A stretch of DNA of 64,000 nucleotides from Chitinophaga flava (GCF_003308995.1 NZ_QFFJ01000002.1:930001-994000), one strand, 5' to 3'. Counted from the stretch's first letter, positions 17,888 through 27,181 are shown. A program made the numbers and translations. The notes: generated by a model not told the origin, from the letters alone.

Positions 17888-17922
17888 AATGAGACGATTT
17901 ATAAAAAGAATGAGACGATTTA
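17888..17922. promoter_or_regulatory. Two 14-bp direct repeats, 21 bp apart: candidate AraC-type operator
   Basis: AATGAGACGATTTA occurs at 17888-17901 and again, identical, at 17909-17922. The 21-bp period equals two helical turns, the layout expected for an AraC-type dimer binding tandem half-sites. A degenerate third copy, ATGCGACGAACT, begins at 17871. The repeats lie between the kinase (minus) and the GH2 gene (plus), 85 bp before the GH2 start. Confidence 0.65.
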
Positions 17923-17961
17923 GTGCACTATCAGCCCTGCTATTTGCTTTCTTTGAATAAG

Positions 17962-17992
17962 AATTTTAAGTGTTGACGATACGCTTAAAATT
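17962..17992 (+). promoter_or_regulatory. Inverted repeat just upstream of the GH2 start
   Basis: AATTTTAAG (17962-17970) and CTTAAAATT (17984-17992) are perfectly complementary. The inner TGT/ACG adds three more pairs, one of them G-T, around the loop TGACGAT. The structure ends 14 nt before the ATG at 18007. It could be a leader hairpin or a second protein site. There is no T-run of the kind a terminator would have. Confidence 0.45.
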
Positions 17993-18006
17993 AAAATATT
18001 CAACCC

Positions 18007-19851
18007 ATGATGAAAAACAACCTGTTACTGGCTTTATCCCTTGGATTGGTGTCAACAGTCTATGCACAACAAAACGAATGGAAAATCGCCGGCGGAAAAA
18101 TTACCTCGCCCTGGAGTGAAAAAGTATCTCCGGCGGAAGTATTGCCTGAATACCCAAGGCCACAGCTGGTCCGCGACAATTGGAAAAATCTGAACGGCCT
18201 GTGGCAGTATGCTGTCAGCGAAAAAAATGCGGCTGTTCCGCAAAGCTGGCAGGGAAAGATACTGGTGCCTTTTGCGATAGAGTCTGCACTCTCCGGCGTA
18301 GGCCGTACGGTGGGCAAAGACAGCCTGCTGTGGTATCATACCAGCATCACGCTGCCGGCTGCCATGAAAGGCAAAAAAGTGCTGCTGCATTTTGGCGCCG
18401 TAGATTGGCGTGCAACCGTGTACGTGAATGGTAAAGAAGCAGGCAGCCATGAAGGCGGCTTCGATCCGTTTTCTTTCGATATCACATCTTTCCTGAAAAA
18501 AGGTGCGCAGGAAATCACGGTCCGTGTATGGGACCCTACTGATGATGGTCCGCAGCCCAGAGGCAAACAGGTGAAGAAGCCCGAGAGTATCTGGTACACG
18601 CCAGTTACCGGTATCTGGCAAACGGTGTGGGTGGAAGCGGTAGCAGATACCTATATCGCCGCTACCAGACAAACACCTGATATTGATCAGGAAGAGCTGA
18701 TGGTAACAGCAGACATCGCCGGCCGTCAGCCGGGCGATATCGTGAAAGTGACTGCCCTCGATGGCAATAAGGAAATCGCTTCCGGTAATCTCGAAGGACA
18801 GGCTTTGAAACTGAAAGTGCCTGCACCCAGGCTGTGGTCACCGGAATCGCCTTTCCTGTATGATCTCCGCTTTACCATCACCCGTAAAGGCAAAGTAATC
18901 GATGAAGTGAAAAGTTACTTCGCTATGCGTAAATCATCGATCGGAAAAGACAATAATGGCGTGCAACGTATGTTGCTCAATAACCGCTTTGTATTTCAGT
19001 TTGGTCCGCTGGACCAGGGCTGGTGGCCCGACGGCCTGTATACCGCGCCTACAGATGAAGCGCTGCAATACGATATCGCACAAACCAAAGCTATGGGCTT
19101 TAACATGATCCGCAAACATATCAAAGTAGAGCCGGCCCGCTGGTATTATTACTGTGATAAACTGGGCATGCTGGTATGGCAGGATATGCCTAGCGGCGAT
19201 CTGGGCAACGGCTGGGAAACCCGCCCCGGTATCATCGGCAGGGCTACCGATAAAGACCGCTCTCCTGCTTCAGAAGCTTATTACCGCAAGGAATGGAGCG
19301 CGATCATCAATACCCTGTACAATCATCCTTCCATCATCGTATGGACTCCATTCAACGAAGCCTGGGGCCAGTTTAAAACCATGGATATCGCAGCATGGAC
19401 GATGCAGAAAGATCCTTCACGCCTCGTGAATACCGCCAGCGGTGGCAACTTTTTCCCCATCGGACCTATCATCGATCTGCATAACTATCCGGAACCTGCT
19501 ATGCCGGATCCGGCCATCTACGGGCATGACAGAGCTATTGTACTGGGAGAATACGGAGGCCTGGGTTTAGCGGTAGATGGGCATGTATGGCAACAGAAAG
19601 ATAACTGGGGGTACCAGTCCTTTAAAAATGCAGATGAGCTGTTTAAACGTTACACCGTTTTTACAGACCGGCTGGAAACATTGATCAGACAAGGACTCTC
19701 TGCTGCTGTATACACACAAACAACCGATGTGGAAGTAGAAATAAACGGCCTGATGACCTACGATCGTAAAATACAAAAAGTACCGGTAGAGAAATTGAGA
19801 GCAGTGAACAATAGGTTATACAACCCGGCATTGGTGACTCTTAAACCATAA
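18007..19851 (+). CDS. Secreted GH2 glycoside hydrolase (beta-galactosidase/beta-glucuronidase-like)
   Basis: A 614-residue protein with a signal peptide (cleavage near VYAQ, residue 20). The sugar-binding domain (about 50-210), the immunoglobulin-like domain (about 215-305) and the TIM barrel (about 310-600) are in standard GH2 order. The acid/base is Glu451 (TPFNEAWGQF) and the nucleophile candidate is Glu515 (VLGEYGGLG). It is a paralog of the GH2 gene at 42350-44989, sharing VLPEYPRPQ, LNGLW and ESALSGVG motifs. It is followed after 10 bp by GH127 and is divergent from the split two-component system. A joint role on a plant arabino-galacto-glycan is likely (inference); the exact glycoside is unknown. 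Confidence 0.9.
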   Translation: MMKNNLLLALSLGLVSTVYAQQNEWKIAGGKITSPWSEKVSPAEVLPEYPRPQLVRDNWKNLNGLWQYAVSEKNAAVPQSWQGKILVPFAIESALSGVGRTVGKDSLLWYHTSITLPAAMKGKKVLLHFGAVDWRATVYVNGKEAGSHEGGFDPFSFDITSFLKKGAQEITVRVWDPTDDGPQPRGKQVKKPESIWYTPVTGIWQTVWVEAVADTYIAATRQTPDIDQEELMVTADIAGRQPGDIVKVTALDGNKEIASGNLEGQALKLKVPAPRLWSPESPFLYDLRFTITRKGKVIDEVKSYFAMRKSSIGKDNNGVQRMLLNNRFVFQFGPLDQGWWPDGLYTAPTDEALQYDIAQTKAMGFNMIRKHIKVEPARWYYYCDKLGMLVWQDMPSGDLGNGWETRPGIIGRATDKDRSPASEAYYRKEWSAIINTLYNHPSIIVWTPFNEAWGQFKTMDIAAWTMQKDPSRLVNTASGGNFFPIGPIIDLHNYPEPAMPDPAIYGHDRAIVLGEYGGLGLAVDGHVWQQKDNWGYQSFKNADELFKRYTVFTDRLETLIRQGLSAAVYTQTTDVEVEINGLMTYDRKIQKVPVEKLRAVNNRLYNPALVTLKP

Positions 19852-19861
19852 TCCGTAAACC

Positions 19862-21907
19862 ATGCGATACTTACGTTTACTGGCGTTAATATCCATTATA
19901 GTTGGTTTTACCCCGGCGAATGTTCATTCGCCGGTTCCTTCCGTTTTTACGCCGCCGGTGTATCATGAATTACCACTGGGAGCTGTAAAACCCACCGGAT
20001 GGCTGCTACATCAGCTGCAACTGATGCGTGATGGCAGTACCGGGCACCTGGATGAAATACACGATAAAATAAAAAAAGACAACGGCTGGCTCGGCGGCCA
20101 GGGCGACGGCTGGGAAGAAACACCGTACTGGCTGGATGGTGCTGTACCACTGGCTTATCTCCTGCAGGACGAAACCCTTACCCGTAAAGTATTGAAGTAT
20201 ATCAACTGGACATTGGACCATCAGCGTCCTTCCGGATACTTCGGCCCCATTACCCACGCCGAACGGGAGAAAAATATATCCATTACCGTTAGTAATCCGC
20301 AGGATGGTGAAGACTGGTGGCCCAAAATGGTGATGCTCAAAGTGCTGCAGCAGTACTATACCGCCACCGGTGATGCCCGTGTGGTGCCCTTTATGACACG
20401 CTATTTTAAGTATCAGTTACAGGTACTGAAAAAATGCCCGGTAGGCCACTGGACAGAATGGGCTACCTCCCGGGGCGCAGATAATGTGCTCGTCGTGCAA
20501 TGGCTCTATAACAACACCAAAGAGCCGTTCCTGCTGGAACTGGCCAGCCTCCTGCATCAGCAAAGTTATCCATGGACTACCTGGCTTGGCAACCGCAGCT
20601 GGGTGATAGATGCAGCCACCCAGCAAAATGATGACCACTGGATGCGCCGCCATGGCGTAAATGTAGGCATGGCGCTAAAAGATCCTGCCATCAACTACCA
20701 GCGTTCCGGCAGTAAAAAATACCTGGACTCCCTGTATACCGGCTTCCATGACCTGATGACGCTGCACGGCCTGCCCATGGGCATCTTCTCTGCTGATGAA
20801 GATCTTCACGGTAACGCACCTACGCAGGGGACCGAACTATGTGCGATCGTGGAATCTATGTTTTCGCTGGAAGAAATTATCAGTATCACAGGAGATATCC
20901 GTTATATGGATGCACTGGAGAGAATGACGTTTAACGCGCTTCCTGCACAAACTACAGACGACTACAACAACAAACAGTATTTCCAGATCGCCAACCAGGT
21001 ACAGGTGAAAAAAGGAGTGTTTAATTTTTCGCTGCCTTTTGAGAGGGAGATGAACAACGTGTTTGGATTACGCAGCGGATATACCTGTTGTACCGCCAAT
21101 ATGCATCAGGGATGGACCAAGTTTACTTCACACCTCTGGTACGGTACGGCTGGCAACGGCCTGGCTGCGCTCACTTACAGCCCCTGTGAAGTAAAGGCAA
21201 AGGTGGGAAAACAACAGACGCCTGTCATCATCCGGGAACTAACAGATTATCCTTTCGATGATCAGATCAGTTTTATTATTCAAACAGCAGGTGTTGCTGA
21301 ATTTCCTTTACAGCTGCGTATTCCAGCCTGGTGCAGTGAGGCCGTTATCACCCTCAATGGGCAACCACTGCAAAAAGAAAAAGGAGGACAGGTGATTACC
21401 CTGCACCGCAGCTGGAAAAACAACGACCATCTTACACTGCAGTTGCCTATGGAAGTGCGGATATCCAGCTGGGGCCGTAACTCCAGGGCTGTGGAAAGAG
21501 GCCCGCTCGTATATGCGTTGAAGTTAAAGGAACGTTGGGTACAAGCAGTGGATGAGCGTGAAGGCCCTTATTACAGCATATTCCCCGAAGGTCCGTGGAA
21601 TTATGGTCTGCTTGAAAAAGCGGTGAAAGCACCAGTACAATATTTTACCGTCAACAAAGAAAAGCCTGTCACGGCTGGTTTTGTATGGAACCTGGAACAT
21701 GCGCCGTTGAGCATTACCACTACCGCCAAACAGCTACCAGCCTGGCAAATGGTGGATGATGTGGCTCCGCAGCCGGTCACCAGCAGGGAAGGCGTCTACA
21801 AAGGAAAAACCACCGATCAGGAAACAACCATTACCCTGGTTCCTTACGGCTGTACCAAGGTGAGGGTTGTTGCATTTCCGACTGTGATGGATGTGATAAA
21901 ACCATGA
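19862..21907 (+). CDS. GH127-family beta-L-arabinofuranosidase-like enzyme (DUF1680)
   Basis: A 681-residue protein with a hydrophobic N-terminus that may be a signal peptide. The (alpha/alpha)6 barrel start KPTGWLLHQLQLMRDGSTGHLDE is typical of the family. The zinc/nucleophile residues of the Bifidobacterium enzyme HypBA1 (E338, C340, C417, C418) correspond to Glu325 and Cys327 (GTELCA) and Cys409-Cys410 (GYTCCTANMHQ), with identical E-x-C and C-C spacing. The enzyme removes terminal beta-L-arabinofuranose. It is co-transcribed with the GH2 gene. No SusC/SusD pair is present, so this is not a complete polysaccharide utilization locus. Confidence 0.92.
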   Translation: MRYLRLLALISIIVGFTPANVHSPVPSVFTPPVYHELPLGAVKPTGWLLHQLQLMRDGSTGHLDEIHDKIKKDNGWLGGQGDGWEETPYWLDGAVPLAYLLQDETLTRKVLKYINWTLDHQRPSGYFGPITHAEREKNISITVSNPQDGEDWWPKMVMLKVLQQYYTATGDARVVPFMTRYFKYQLQVLKKCPVGHWTEWATSRGADNVLVVQWLYNNTKEPFLLELASLLHQQSYPWTTWLGNRSWVIDAATQQNDDHWMRRHGVNVGMALKDPAINYQRSGSKKYLDSLYTGFHDLMTLHGLPMGIFSADEDLHGNAPTQGTELCAIVESMFSLEEIISITGDIRYMDALERMTFNALPAQTTDDYNNKQYFQIANQVQVKKGVFNFSLPFEREMNNVFGLRSGYTCCTANMHQGWTKFTSHLWYGTAGNGLAALTYSPCEVKAKVGKQQTPVIIRELTDYPFDDQISFIIQTAGVAEFPLQLRIPAWCSEAVITLNGQPLQKEKGGQVITLHRSWKNNDHLTLQLPMEVRISSWGRNSRAVERGPLVYALKLKERWVQAVDEREGPYYSIFPEGPWNYGLLEKAVKAPVQYFTVNKEKPVTAGFVWNLEHAPLSITTTAKQLPAWQMVDDVAPQPVTSREGVYKGKTTDQETTITLVPYGCTKVRVVAFPTVMDVIKP

Positions 21908-21938
21908 TGGGGATGATAGAAATATAATAGATATACAA

Positions 21939-22463
21939 TTATCGTTCGTAGCGGGTTTCCACCACGCCGGTATCATACAGTTTGATATCCTTTACCTTAA
22001 ATGTTTTTTGCACAGTACCTGCAAACAATGGTCTTCCGCTACCCAGTACTACCGGGATCGTATGAATGATCATTTCATCAATCAGGTCATGTTGCAGGAA
22101 AGCAGTGTTCAGTTCACCACCACCTACCAGCCAGATGTTTTTACCATCCTGCGCTTTCAGTCGCTGAATCAGTCCCGGAATATTGTCTCCATTTGTGAAA
22201 GTGACGTAAGGAGCCTCCGGTTTCGGACTGCGGCTGAATACATAATTGGTGGTATCAGGATAAGGAAAAGTATCTGCAAGGCGTAACACGTCCTGATAGG
22301 TTTTATAGCCCATCAGCGTGGTGTCTACGGTAGCAAAGAATCTGGCATAACCATAATCATTGTTTTCAGGATTGGGGTATCCATTGAGCCAGTCTATCCC
22401 GCCATCTTCAGCAGCAATATATCCATCGAGGCTTACGGCAATGTATACAATCAGTTTCCGCAT
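21939..22463 (-). CDS. Dihydrofolate reductase-family protein (RibD C-terminal fold)
   Basis: A 174-residue protein from the ATG at 22461-22463. The reading frame extends further upstream, but those 98 codons run through non-coding sequence and lack family similarity. Features: MRKLIVYIAVSLDGYIAAEDGGIDWL, then TTLMGYKTYQDVL, then KNIWLVGGGELNTAFLQHDLIDEMIIHTIPVVLGSGRPLF. This is the NADPH-binding fold shared by DHFR and the RibD reductase domain. Stand-alone members such as yeast-type or YyaP-like proteins are of unknown substrate. It is a single gene, on the opposite strand to GH127. Confidence 0.88.
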   Translation of the reverse strand: MRKLIVYIAVSLDGYIAAEDGGIDWLNGYPNPENNDYGYARFFATVDTTLMGYKTYQDVLRLADTFPYPDTTNYVFSRSPKPEAPYVTFTNGDNIPGLIQRLKAQDGKNIWLVGGGELNTAFLQHDLIDEMIIHTIPVVLGSGRPLFAGTVQKTFKVKDIKLYDTGVVETRYER

Positions 22464-22617
22464 ATATATTTCTTTTTTACAAAGGTGAAAGAATGCAGAG
22501 AAGAAAAATTGTACAAAATTTTCCGATTGGTATTCAGAAGAATTTCCTATGCAACTTAAGCAATTAAAGGCATACTTATGGTAGTGCTGGCCAGTTGGCG
22601 GGGGCGAGGTCTTTTCA

Positions 22618-23436
22618 TTAATGATGAAGAATAGTATTTGGAAAAGTAGTGGACACTTTTCCTGCCTGTACGGCTTTTTTGTATTGTAGTGGTGTAATGC
22701 CCGCGAAGGATTTGAATACGCGTATAAAATGCGCCTGATCATAAAACCCATGTTCATACGCCACTTCAGTCAGTGACAGATCGGGCTGTTGGGCAATTTG
22801 TGCCAGCGATGCGTTGATAAGATGCAGCTGTGCATATCTTTTGGGAGTGCTGCCCACAGTATGATGAAACTGTTGTATATATTTTTTGGCAGATACCTGC
22901 TGCGCATATTGTAATGACCGGATATGTCCTTTTTCCAGTGAGGTGTGCAGGCGGGTGTCGGTAATAATGGAAGGCACTTGTTGCGGCCGTGCATGGGCCA
23001 GCAGAAACCGTTCCAGCGTCTGCAGCTTTTGTATGGGAGAAGGTTGTTGTTCCAGCTGGTGTATAAGATCAGCGGTTTTGTTATCCCACAGCTGATCTGT
23101 TTGTATCAGGCCATCCCTGAACTGTGCGGCAGAAAAGCCAAACAGCCGGTATAGTCCGAAAGGCTTGAAGATAATACCGATCGCCTTGTACTGCCCGCTT
23201 ACCCTTGTTATAACAGGCCCCGAAAAAATACCGGATATACTTCCTGCTGTGTCGTAGCCAAACATTTTCTGATGCTGATTAGTCACCGTAAAAGCATCAC
23301 CGAAGTTGAAAACCAGTTCCTGATGCAGGAATGGAATATTATAGGAAGTCTGTTGCAGCTGGTCTGTTTCGTGATACCAGTAGTAATCGATTGCTTCCCT
23401 TAACTCCGCAGTTGGTATTTGGACAGTCGCATTCAT
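22618..23436 (-). CDS. AraC-family transcriptional regulator
   Basis: A 272-residue regulator. Residues 1-150 form a DUF6597-like sensor region (REAIDYYWYHE, FNFGDAF, GIIFKPFGLYRLFG). The C-terminal two-HTH AraC domain covers about 160-260 and includes IAQQPDLSLTEVAYEHGFYDQAHFIRVFKSFAGITPLQYKK. Its target is unknown; the gene just downstream on the same strand is the DHFR-like enzyme, 154 bp away, which makes it the best candidate. It is divergent from the YihY-family gene. Confidence 0.9.
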   Translation of the reverse strand: MNATVQIPTAELREAIDYYWYHETDQLQQTSYNIPFLHQELVFNFGDAFTVTNQHQKMFGYDTAGSISGIFSGPVITRVSGQYKAIGIIFKPFGLYRLFGFSAAQFRDGLIQTDQLWDNKTADLIHQLEQQPSPIQKLQTLERFLLAHARPQQVPSIITDTRLHTSLEKGHIRSLQYAQQVSAKKYIQQFHHTVGSTPKRYAQLHLINASLAQIAQQPDLSLTEVAYEHGFYDQAHFIRVFKSFAGITPLQYKKAVQAGKVSTTFPNTILHH

Positions 23437-23506
23437 ATGGTTACTGGTGCATCAGATTTGATATTAGCTGCTAACCTGTTGCCTGTTATGCTGATATTTT
23501 ATGCTT

Positions 23507-23514
23507 TATATTTG
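23507..23514 (+). promoter_or_regulatory. Candidate -7 promoter element of the YihY-family gene
   Basis: TATATTTG fits the Bacteroidota primary-sigma -7 motif TAnnTTTG exactly and lies 42 bp before the ATG at 23557. The nearest upstream TTG (23479-23481) is 25 bp away, longer than the usual spacing, so the -33 half is uncertain. Confidence 0.4.
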
Positions 23515-23556
23515 CAATGTTGGCGAAATTAAGCATTAAGCGGCGAATATTCAAAC

Positions 23557-24492
23557 ATGAGTCATTCTACAACAAAACAAAAGTTGCCACACTGGCAGCT
23601 CTTCCTGCTATCCTTTAAAGACGCCTATAAGTCTTTACAGGCTAACGATCCCCTACGCCTGGCGGGAGCCACCGCCTTTTTTACCACTTTCGCCCTTCCG
23701 GCTATCCTCGTTATTCTGATACAGTTGTTGCGCCTGATCTTCCGGATGAACCATCCGGGAAGGAGACTATCCATGCAGCTGGAATCGATGTTTGGTATTG
23801 AAACAGCCGAAGCGATTGTACAAACGCTGCGGGCCTTCCGGAGCATCGCACAAAACTGGGTGATCGGCATCGCCGGATTTCTGTTTCTGCTGTTTGTGGC
23901 CACCACGCTGTTTAAAATTATCAAAGGATCTATCAATGAGTTGTGGAGGATAAGACCGGTGCATAGTGCTGATTTCAGACAGATCATGTTATCACGGTTA
24001 CGGGGTGTGCTGGTGATTGTTTTTGCGGGAATATTATTTTTGATAGATGTAGTGGCAGAAGCAGCCCAGGCTTTTCTGGGAAAATACATCAGCGCTTATC
24101 TGCCGGCCCTGGATGCATATTATAACAGCACGCTCAACTACGTGATGTCGGTAGCGCTGGTGACCATCTGGTTTTATCTGGTGTTTTACTTTATCCCGGA
24201 TGGACGGCCACGGCTCAAACCAGGACTGGTGGGCGCACTGGTGACTGGTATCCTTTTTACCATCGGAAAAATTGTACTGAAAGTAATGCTCACCTACAGT
24301 AGTATCAATACGCTCTATGGTGCTTCCGCCTCTACGGTACTGTTGCTGCTCTTTATGTTTTATTCTTCCATCATTTTTTATTTCGGGGCTGCTTTTACCA
24401 ATGAATGGTCTTCTCATATCGGACAACCTATCCGTACCATGCATCATGCGGTGAGGTATGAGTTGAAGACAACAGAAGAAGAAGCCAGATAA
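23557..24492 (+). CDS. YihY/BrkB-family integral membrane protein
   Basis: A 311-residue inner-membrane protein with about six helices: residues about 43-60, 110-130, 155-175, 200-220, 230-255 and 265-290. Family motifs include DPLRLAGATAFFTTFALPAILVIL near the N-terminus and LFMFYSSIIFYFGAAFTNEW near the C-terminus. BrkB-type proteins were once taken for RNase BN; their transport role is still unclear. It appears to be a single-gene unit. No function can be assigned from the neighbours. Confidence 0.9.
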   Translation: MSHSTTKQKLPHWQLFLLSFKDAYKSLQANDPLRLAGATAFFTTFALPAILVILIQLLRLIFRMNHPGRRLSMQLESMFGIETAEAIVQTLRAFRSIAQNWVIGIAGFLFLLFVATTLFKIIKGSINELWRIRPVHSADFRQIMLSRLRGVLVIVFAGILFLIDVVAEAAQAFLGKYISAYLPALDAYYNSTLNYVMSVALVTIWFYLVFYFIPDGRPRLKPGLVGALVTGILFTIGKIVLKVMLTYSSINTLYGASASTVLLLLFMFYSSIIFYFGAAFTNEWSSHIGQPIRTMHHAVRYELKTTEEEAR

Positions 24493-24556
24493 AAAAATAA
24501 TCTGTACATTGTGTGGATAGTATTGCTGGCTGCCAACTGCCGGGCTAATTCCACGT

Positions 24557-25948
24557 ATGCATAATTACATAACACTCAGGGAAAAAATCGGTTACGGTTT
24601 TGGAGACATGGCATCTTCTATGTTCTGGAAGCTCTTCGGCATGTACCTCCTCTTTTTTTACACAGATGTGATGGGTATTACAGCCGCAGCTGCTGGTACC
24701 ATGTTGCTGGTTACACGTATATGGGACACTTTTTTTGATCCGGTAGTGGGTACTATGGCTGACAGAACGCAGTCCCGATGGGGGAAATTCCGGCCTTATA
24801 TACTCTATATGGCAGCCCCTTTTGGTATCATCGGTGTACTCACTTTTACAACACCTGGTTATGGTACTTCCGGTAAACTGATATACGCCTATATTACCTA
24901 CTCGGCCATGATGATGGTCTATTCTCTCATCAACGTACCTTATGCATCCTTACTGGGAGTGATGTCTGCGAATGCTAAGGAGAGAAATACGCTGGCTTCT
25001 TTCCGCATGTCGTTTGCATTTGGTGGAAGCCTGCTGGCGGTGACGCTTATAGAGCCGTTGGTATCCGCTTTCAGCGGAGGAAGTCTGCAGCCGGCTAATT
25101 TGCAAAGAGGCTGGCAGATGGGTGTTGCGGTGATTGCCCTGATTTGTGTACTGCTGTTTTTACTTTGTTTTGTTGGAGTGAAGGAGAGAGTGCAGCCTAT
25201 ACAGCAACAAAGTACCTCTCTGAAAGATGATCTGAAGGACCTCTGGGGAAACAGGCCCTGGTGGATACTTTTGGGAGCAGGCGTAGCGGCGCTTCTTTTT
25301 AATTCCATCCGTGATGGAGCTACCTTATACTACTTTAAATATTACATACAACAGGATACCGCTTTTCTGCTGGCAGGTACCAAAGTCTCCTATTCCATGT
25401 TATACCTGCTGGTTGGTCAGAGTGCCAATATGCTGGGAGTAATGCTTGCCTCTCCGGTGGGTAATCGCATCGGCAAAAAAAGCACCTACCTGTATGCTAT
25501 GGTCCTGGCTTCGTTGTTCAGTATGCTGTTTTACTGGCTGGATAAGGAACAGCTGGTACTGATATATCTGTTTCAGTTTATCATCAGTATATGTGCCGGT
25601 ATTATCTTTCCATTGTTGTGGTCTATGTATGCAGACATTGCAGATTATTCTGAATGGAAAAACAATCGTCGTGCTACAGGTCTTATTTTCTCTTCTTCTT
25701 CCATGGCACAGAAATTCGGCTGGACCATCGGTGGCGCGCTCACCGGCTGGCTGCTGGCTTGTTTCGGTTTCCAGGCCAACAGCATACAGGAACATTCTAC
25801 CCGCCAGGGTATTGTACTGATGCTGAGTTTCCTGCCAGCAGCAGGTTCGCTGCTCTCCATTCTTTTTATTGCTTTGTATCCATTATCCGAAAACCGTATA
25901 GCTGCTATTACCCTCGAACTAGCGGCCCGCAAAAAACAAATTAACTGA
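24557..25948 (+). CDS. GPH-family glycoside:cation symporter (MFS)
   Basis: A 463-residue transporter with 12 predicted helices. The GPH signature is clear at the N-terminus: GYGFGDMASSMFWKLFGMYLLFFYTDVMG, RIWDTFFDPVVGTMADRTQSRWGKFRPYIL, and YASLLGVMSANAKERN, followed by GVKER. The MelB/XylP group imports glycosides with Na+ or H+. The stop is 1 bp before the start of an AGE epimerase, so the two are surely co-expressed. Import of a disaccharide or N-acylated sugar followed by its epimerisation is the likely job (inference). Confidence 0.93.
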   Translation: MHNYITLREKIGYGFGDMASSMFWKLFGMYLLFFYTDVMGITAAAAGTMLLVTRIWDTFFDPVVGTMADRTQSRWGKFRPYILYMAAPFGIIGVLTFTTPGYGTSGKLIYAYITYSAMMMVYSLINVPYASLLGVMSANAKERNTLASFRMSFAFGGSLLAVTLIEPLVSAFSGGSLQPANLQRGWQMGVAVIALICVLLFLLCFVGVKERVQPIQQQSTSLKDDLKDLWGNRPWWILLGAGVAALLFNSIRDGATLYYFKYYIQQDTAFLLAGTKVSYSMLYLLVGQSANMLGVMLASPVGNRIGKKSTYLYAMVLASLFSMLFYWLDKEQLVLIYLFQFIISICAGIIFPLLWSMYADIADYSEWKNNRRATGLIFSSSSMAQKFGWTIGGALTGWLLACFGFQANSIQEHSTRQGIVLMLSFLPAAGSLLSILFIALYPLSENRIAAITLELAARKKQIN

Positions 25949-25949
25949 T

Positions 25950-27125
25950 ATGCAACAGGAATTAAAACAAGCGCTTCATAGTGAGTTATTCCATATTCTT
26001 CACTATTGGATGAAGCATACAAAAGATGAACAGCATGGTGGTTTTTATGGCAGGTTGAACAATGCCAGCATACCGGATGTATTGGCTCCTAAAGGAGCCG
26101 TGCTCAATGCCCGTATCCTCTGGACTTTCTCTGCAGCGTATAACCTTACCCGTGATCTTTCTTGCCTGACCATGGCCCGCCGTGCACAGGACTATTTCAG
26201 AAACCATTTCCTGGATACGGCCCATGGCGGTGTTTACTGGACCGTGGATTATAAAGGGCAACCGCTGGAAACAAAAAAGCAGGTGTATGCCATCGCTTTT
26301 GCCATCTATGCTTATAGTGAATATTATAAGGTCACAAAAGAAGAACAGGCGAGAAATATTGCCGTAAAGTTGTACAACAGTTTACAACAACATAGTTATG
26401 ATCCGCAGTACGGCGGCTACTTTGAAGCATTTACCCGCGAATGGAAACCACTGGCAGACCAGCGCCTCAGCGAAAAGGACGCAAATGAAAAAAAGACGAT
26501 GAATACCCATCTGCATGTGCTGGAAGCATATACCAACCTGTATACCATCTGGCCGGAAAGCACGCTGAAAAAGAATATCCATGATCTGCTCCGTTTGTTC
26601 TGCGATAAGATCATCGATAAAAGAAGTGGTCATCTGCATCTCTTTTTCTCAGAACAATGGCAGGTGAAAGGTAACCTCGTTTCTTATGGTCATGATATAG
26701 AAGCCAGCTGGCTGCTGCTGGAAGCGGCTACTATTATACAGGACGAGGAGCTGATAACCACCTGCAAGGCGATGGCGCTGAAAATGGCGCTGGCCACACA
26801 GGAGGGGCTGGACCGCGATGGTGGTTTATGGCATGAATATGAGCCAACAGAACGGAATACGTTGCCTGAAAAACATTGGTGGCCACAGGCAGAAGCGATA
26901 GTAGGATTCCTGAATGCCTGGCAGTTGCAACCCGCTGGTAACTATCTGCAACGTGCCAGTGACTCCTGGCGATTCATAGAAAACAAACTCCGTGATCGTT
27001 CCCATGGTGAATGGTTCTGGGGTGTTCATGAAGATGATTCCATCATGCAGGAAGATAAAGCTGGTTTGTGGAAATGCCCCTATCACAGTGCCAGGGCCTG
27101 TATGGAGGCTGTCAAACGTCTGTAA
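25950..27125 (+). CDS. AGE-family epimerase (cellobiose 2-epimerase or N-acylglucosamine 2-epimerase)
   Basis: A 391-residue cytosolic (alpha/alpha)6-barrel enzyme. Family segments: HGGFYGRLN, KGAVLNARILWTFSAAYN, DTAHGGVYWTVDYKGQP, KKTMNTHLHVLEAYTNLY, SYGHDIEASWLLLEAA, and WKCPYHSARACMEAV. The conserved His in GHDIEASWLL and in CPYHSARA are the catalytic bases of this family. The pattern is closest to cellobiose/mannobiose 2-epimerases, which turn beta-1,4-glucosyl- or mannosyl-glucose into mannose-ended disaccharides. The partner phosphorylase (GH130) often seen with it is missing here. It directly follows the GPH symporter. Confidence 0.9.
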   Translation: MQQELKQALHSELFHILHYWMKHTKDEQHGGFYGRLNNASIPDVLAPKGAVLNARILWTFSAAYNLTRDLSCLTMARRAQDYFRNHFLDTAHGGVYWTVDYKGQPLETKKQVYAIAFAIYAYSEYYKVTKEEQARNIAVKLYNSLQQHSYDPQYGGYFEAFTREWKPLADQRLSEKDANEKKTMNTHLHVLEAYTNLYTIWPESTLKKNIHDLLRLFCDKIIDKRSGHLHLFFSEQWQVKGNLVSYGHDIEASWLLLEAATIIQDEELITTCKAMALKMALATQEGLDRDGGLWHEYEPTERNTLPEKHWWPQAEAIVGFLNAWQLQPAGNYLQRASDSWRFIENKLRDRSHGEWFWGVHEDDSIMQEDKAGLWKCPYHSARACMEAVKRL

Positions 27126-27173
27126 AATGCCTGTTGTAATGGGCCTGCGCTGTTAACATTAAAATTAATTTCC

Positions 27174-27181
27174 TAGGTTTG
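27174..27181 (+). promoter_or_regulatory. Candidate -7 promoter element of the TonB receptor operon
   Basis: TAGGTTTG matches TAnnTTTG and lies 37 bp before the ATG at 27219. The surrounding gap also holds GGGCCTGC (27141-27148) complementary to GCAGGCCC (27201-27208), with the -7 element in the loop. This could act as a weak terminator for the epimerase or as a regulatory fold. Confidence 0.35.

Noticed and set aside
22464..22757. N-terminal extension of the DHFR-like reading frame
   Set aside because: Low-complexity, not family-like, and it overlaps the AraC gene; the ATG at 22461-22463 starts the conserved core.
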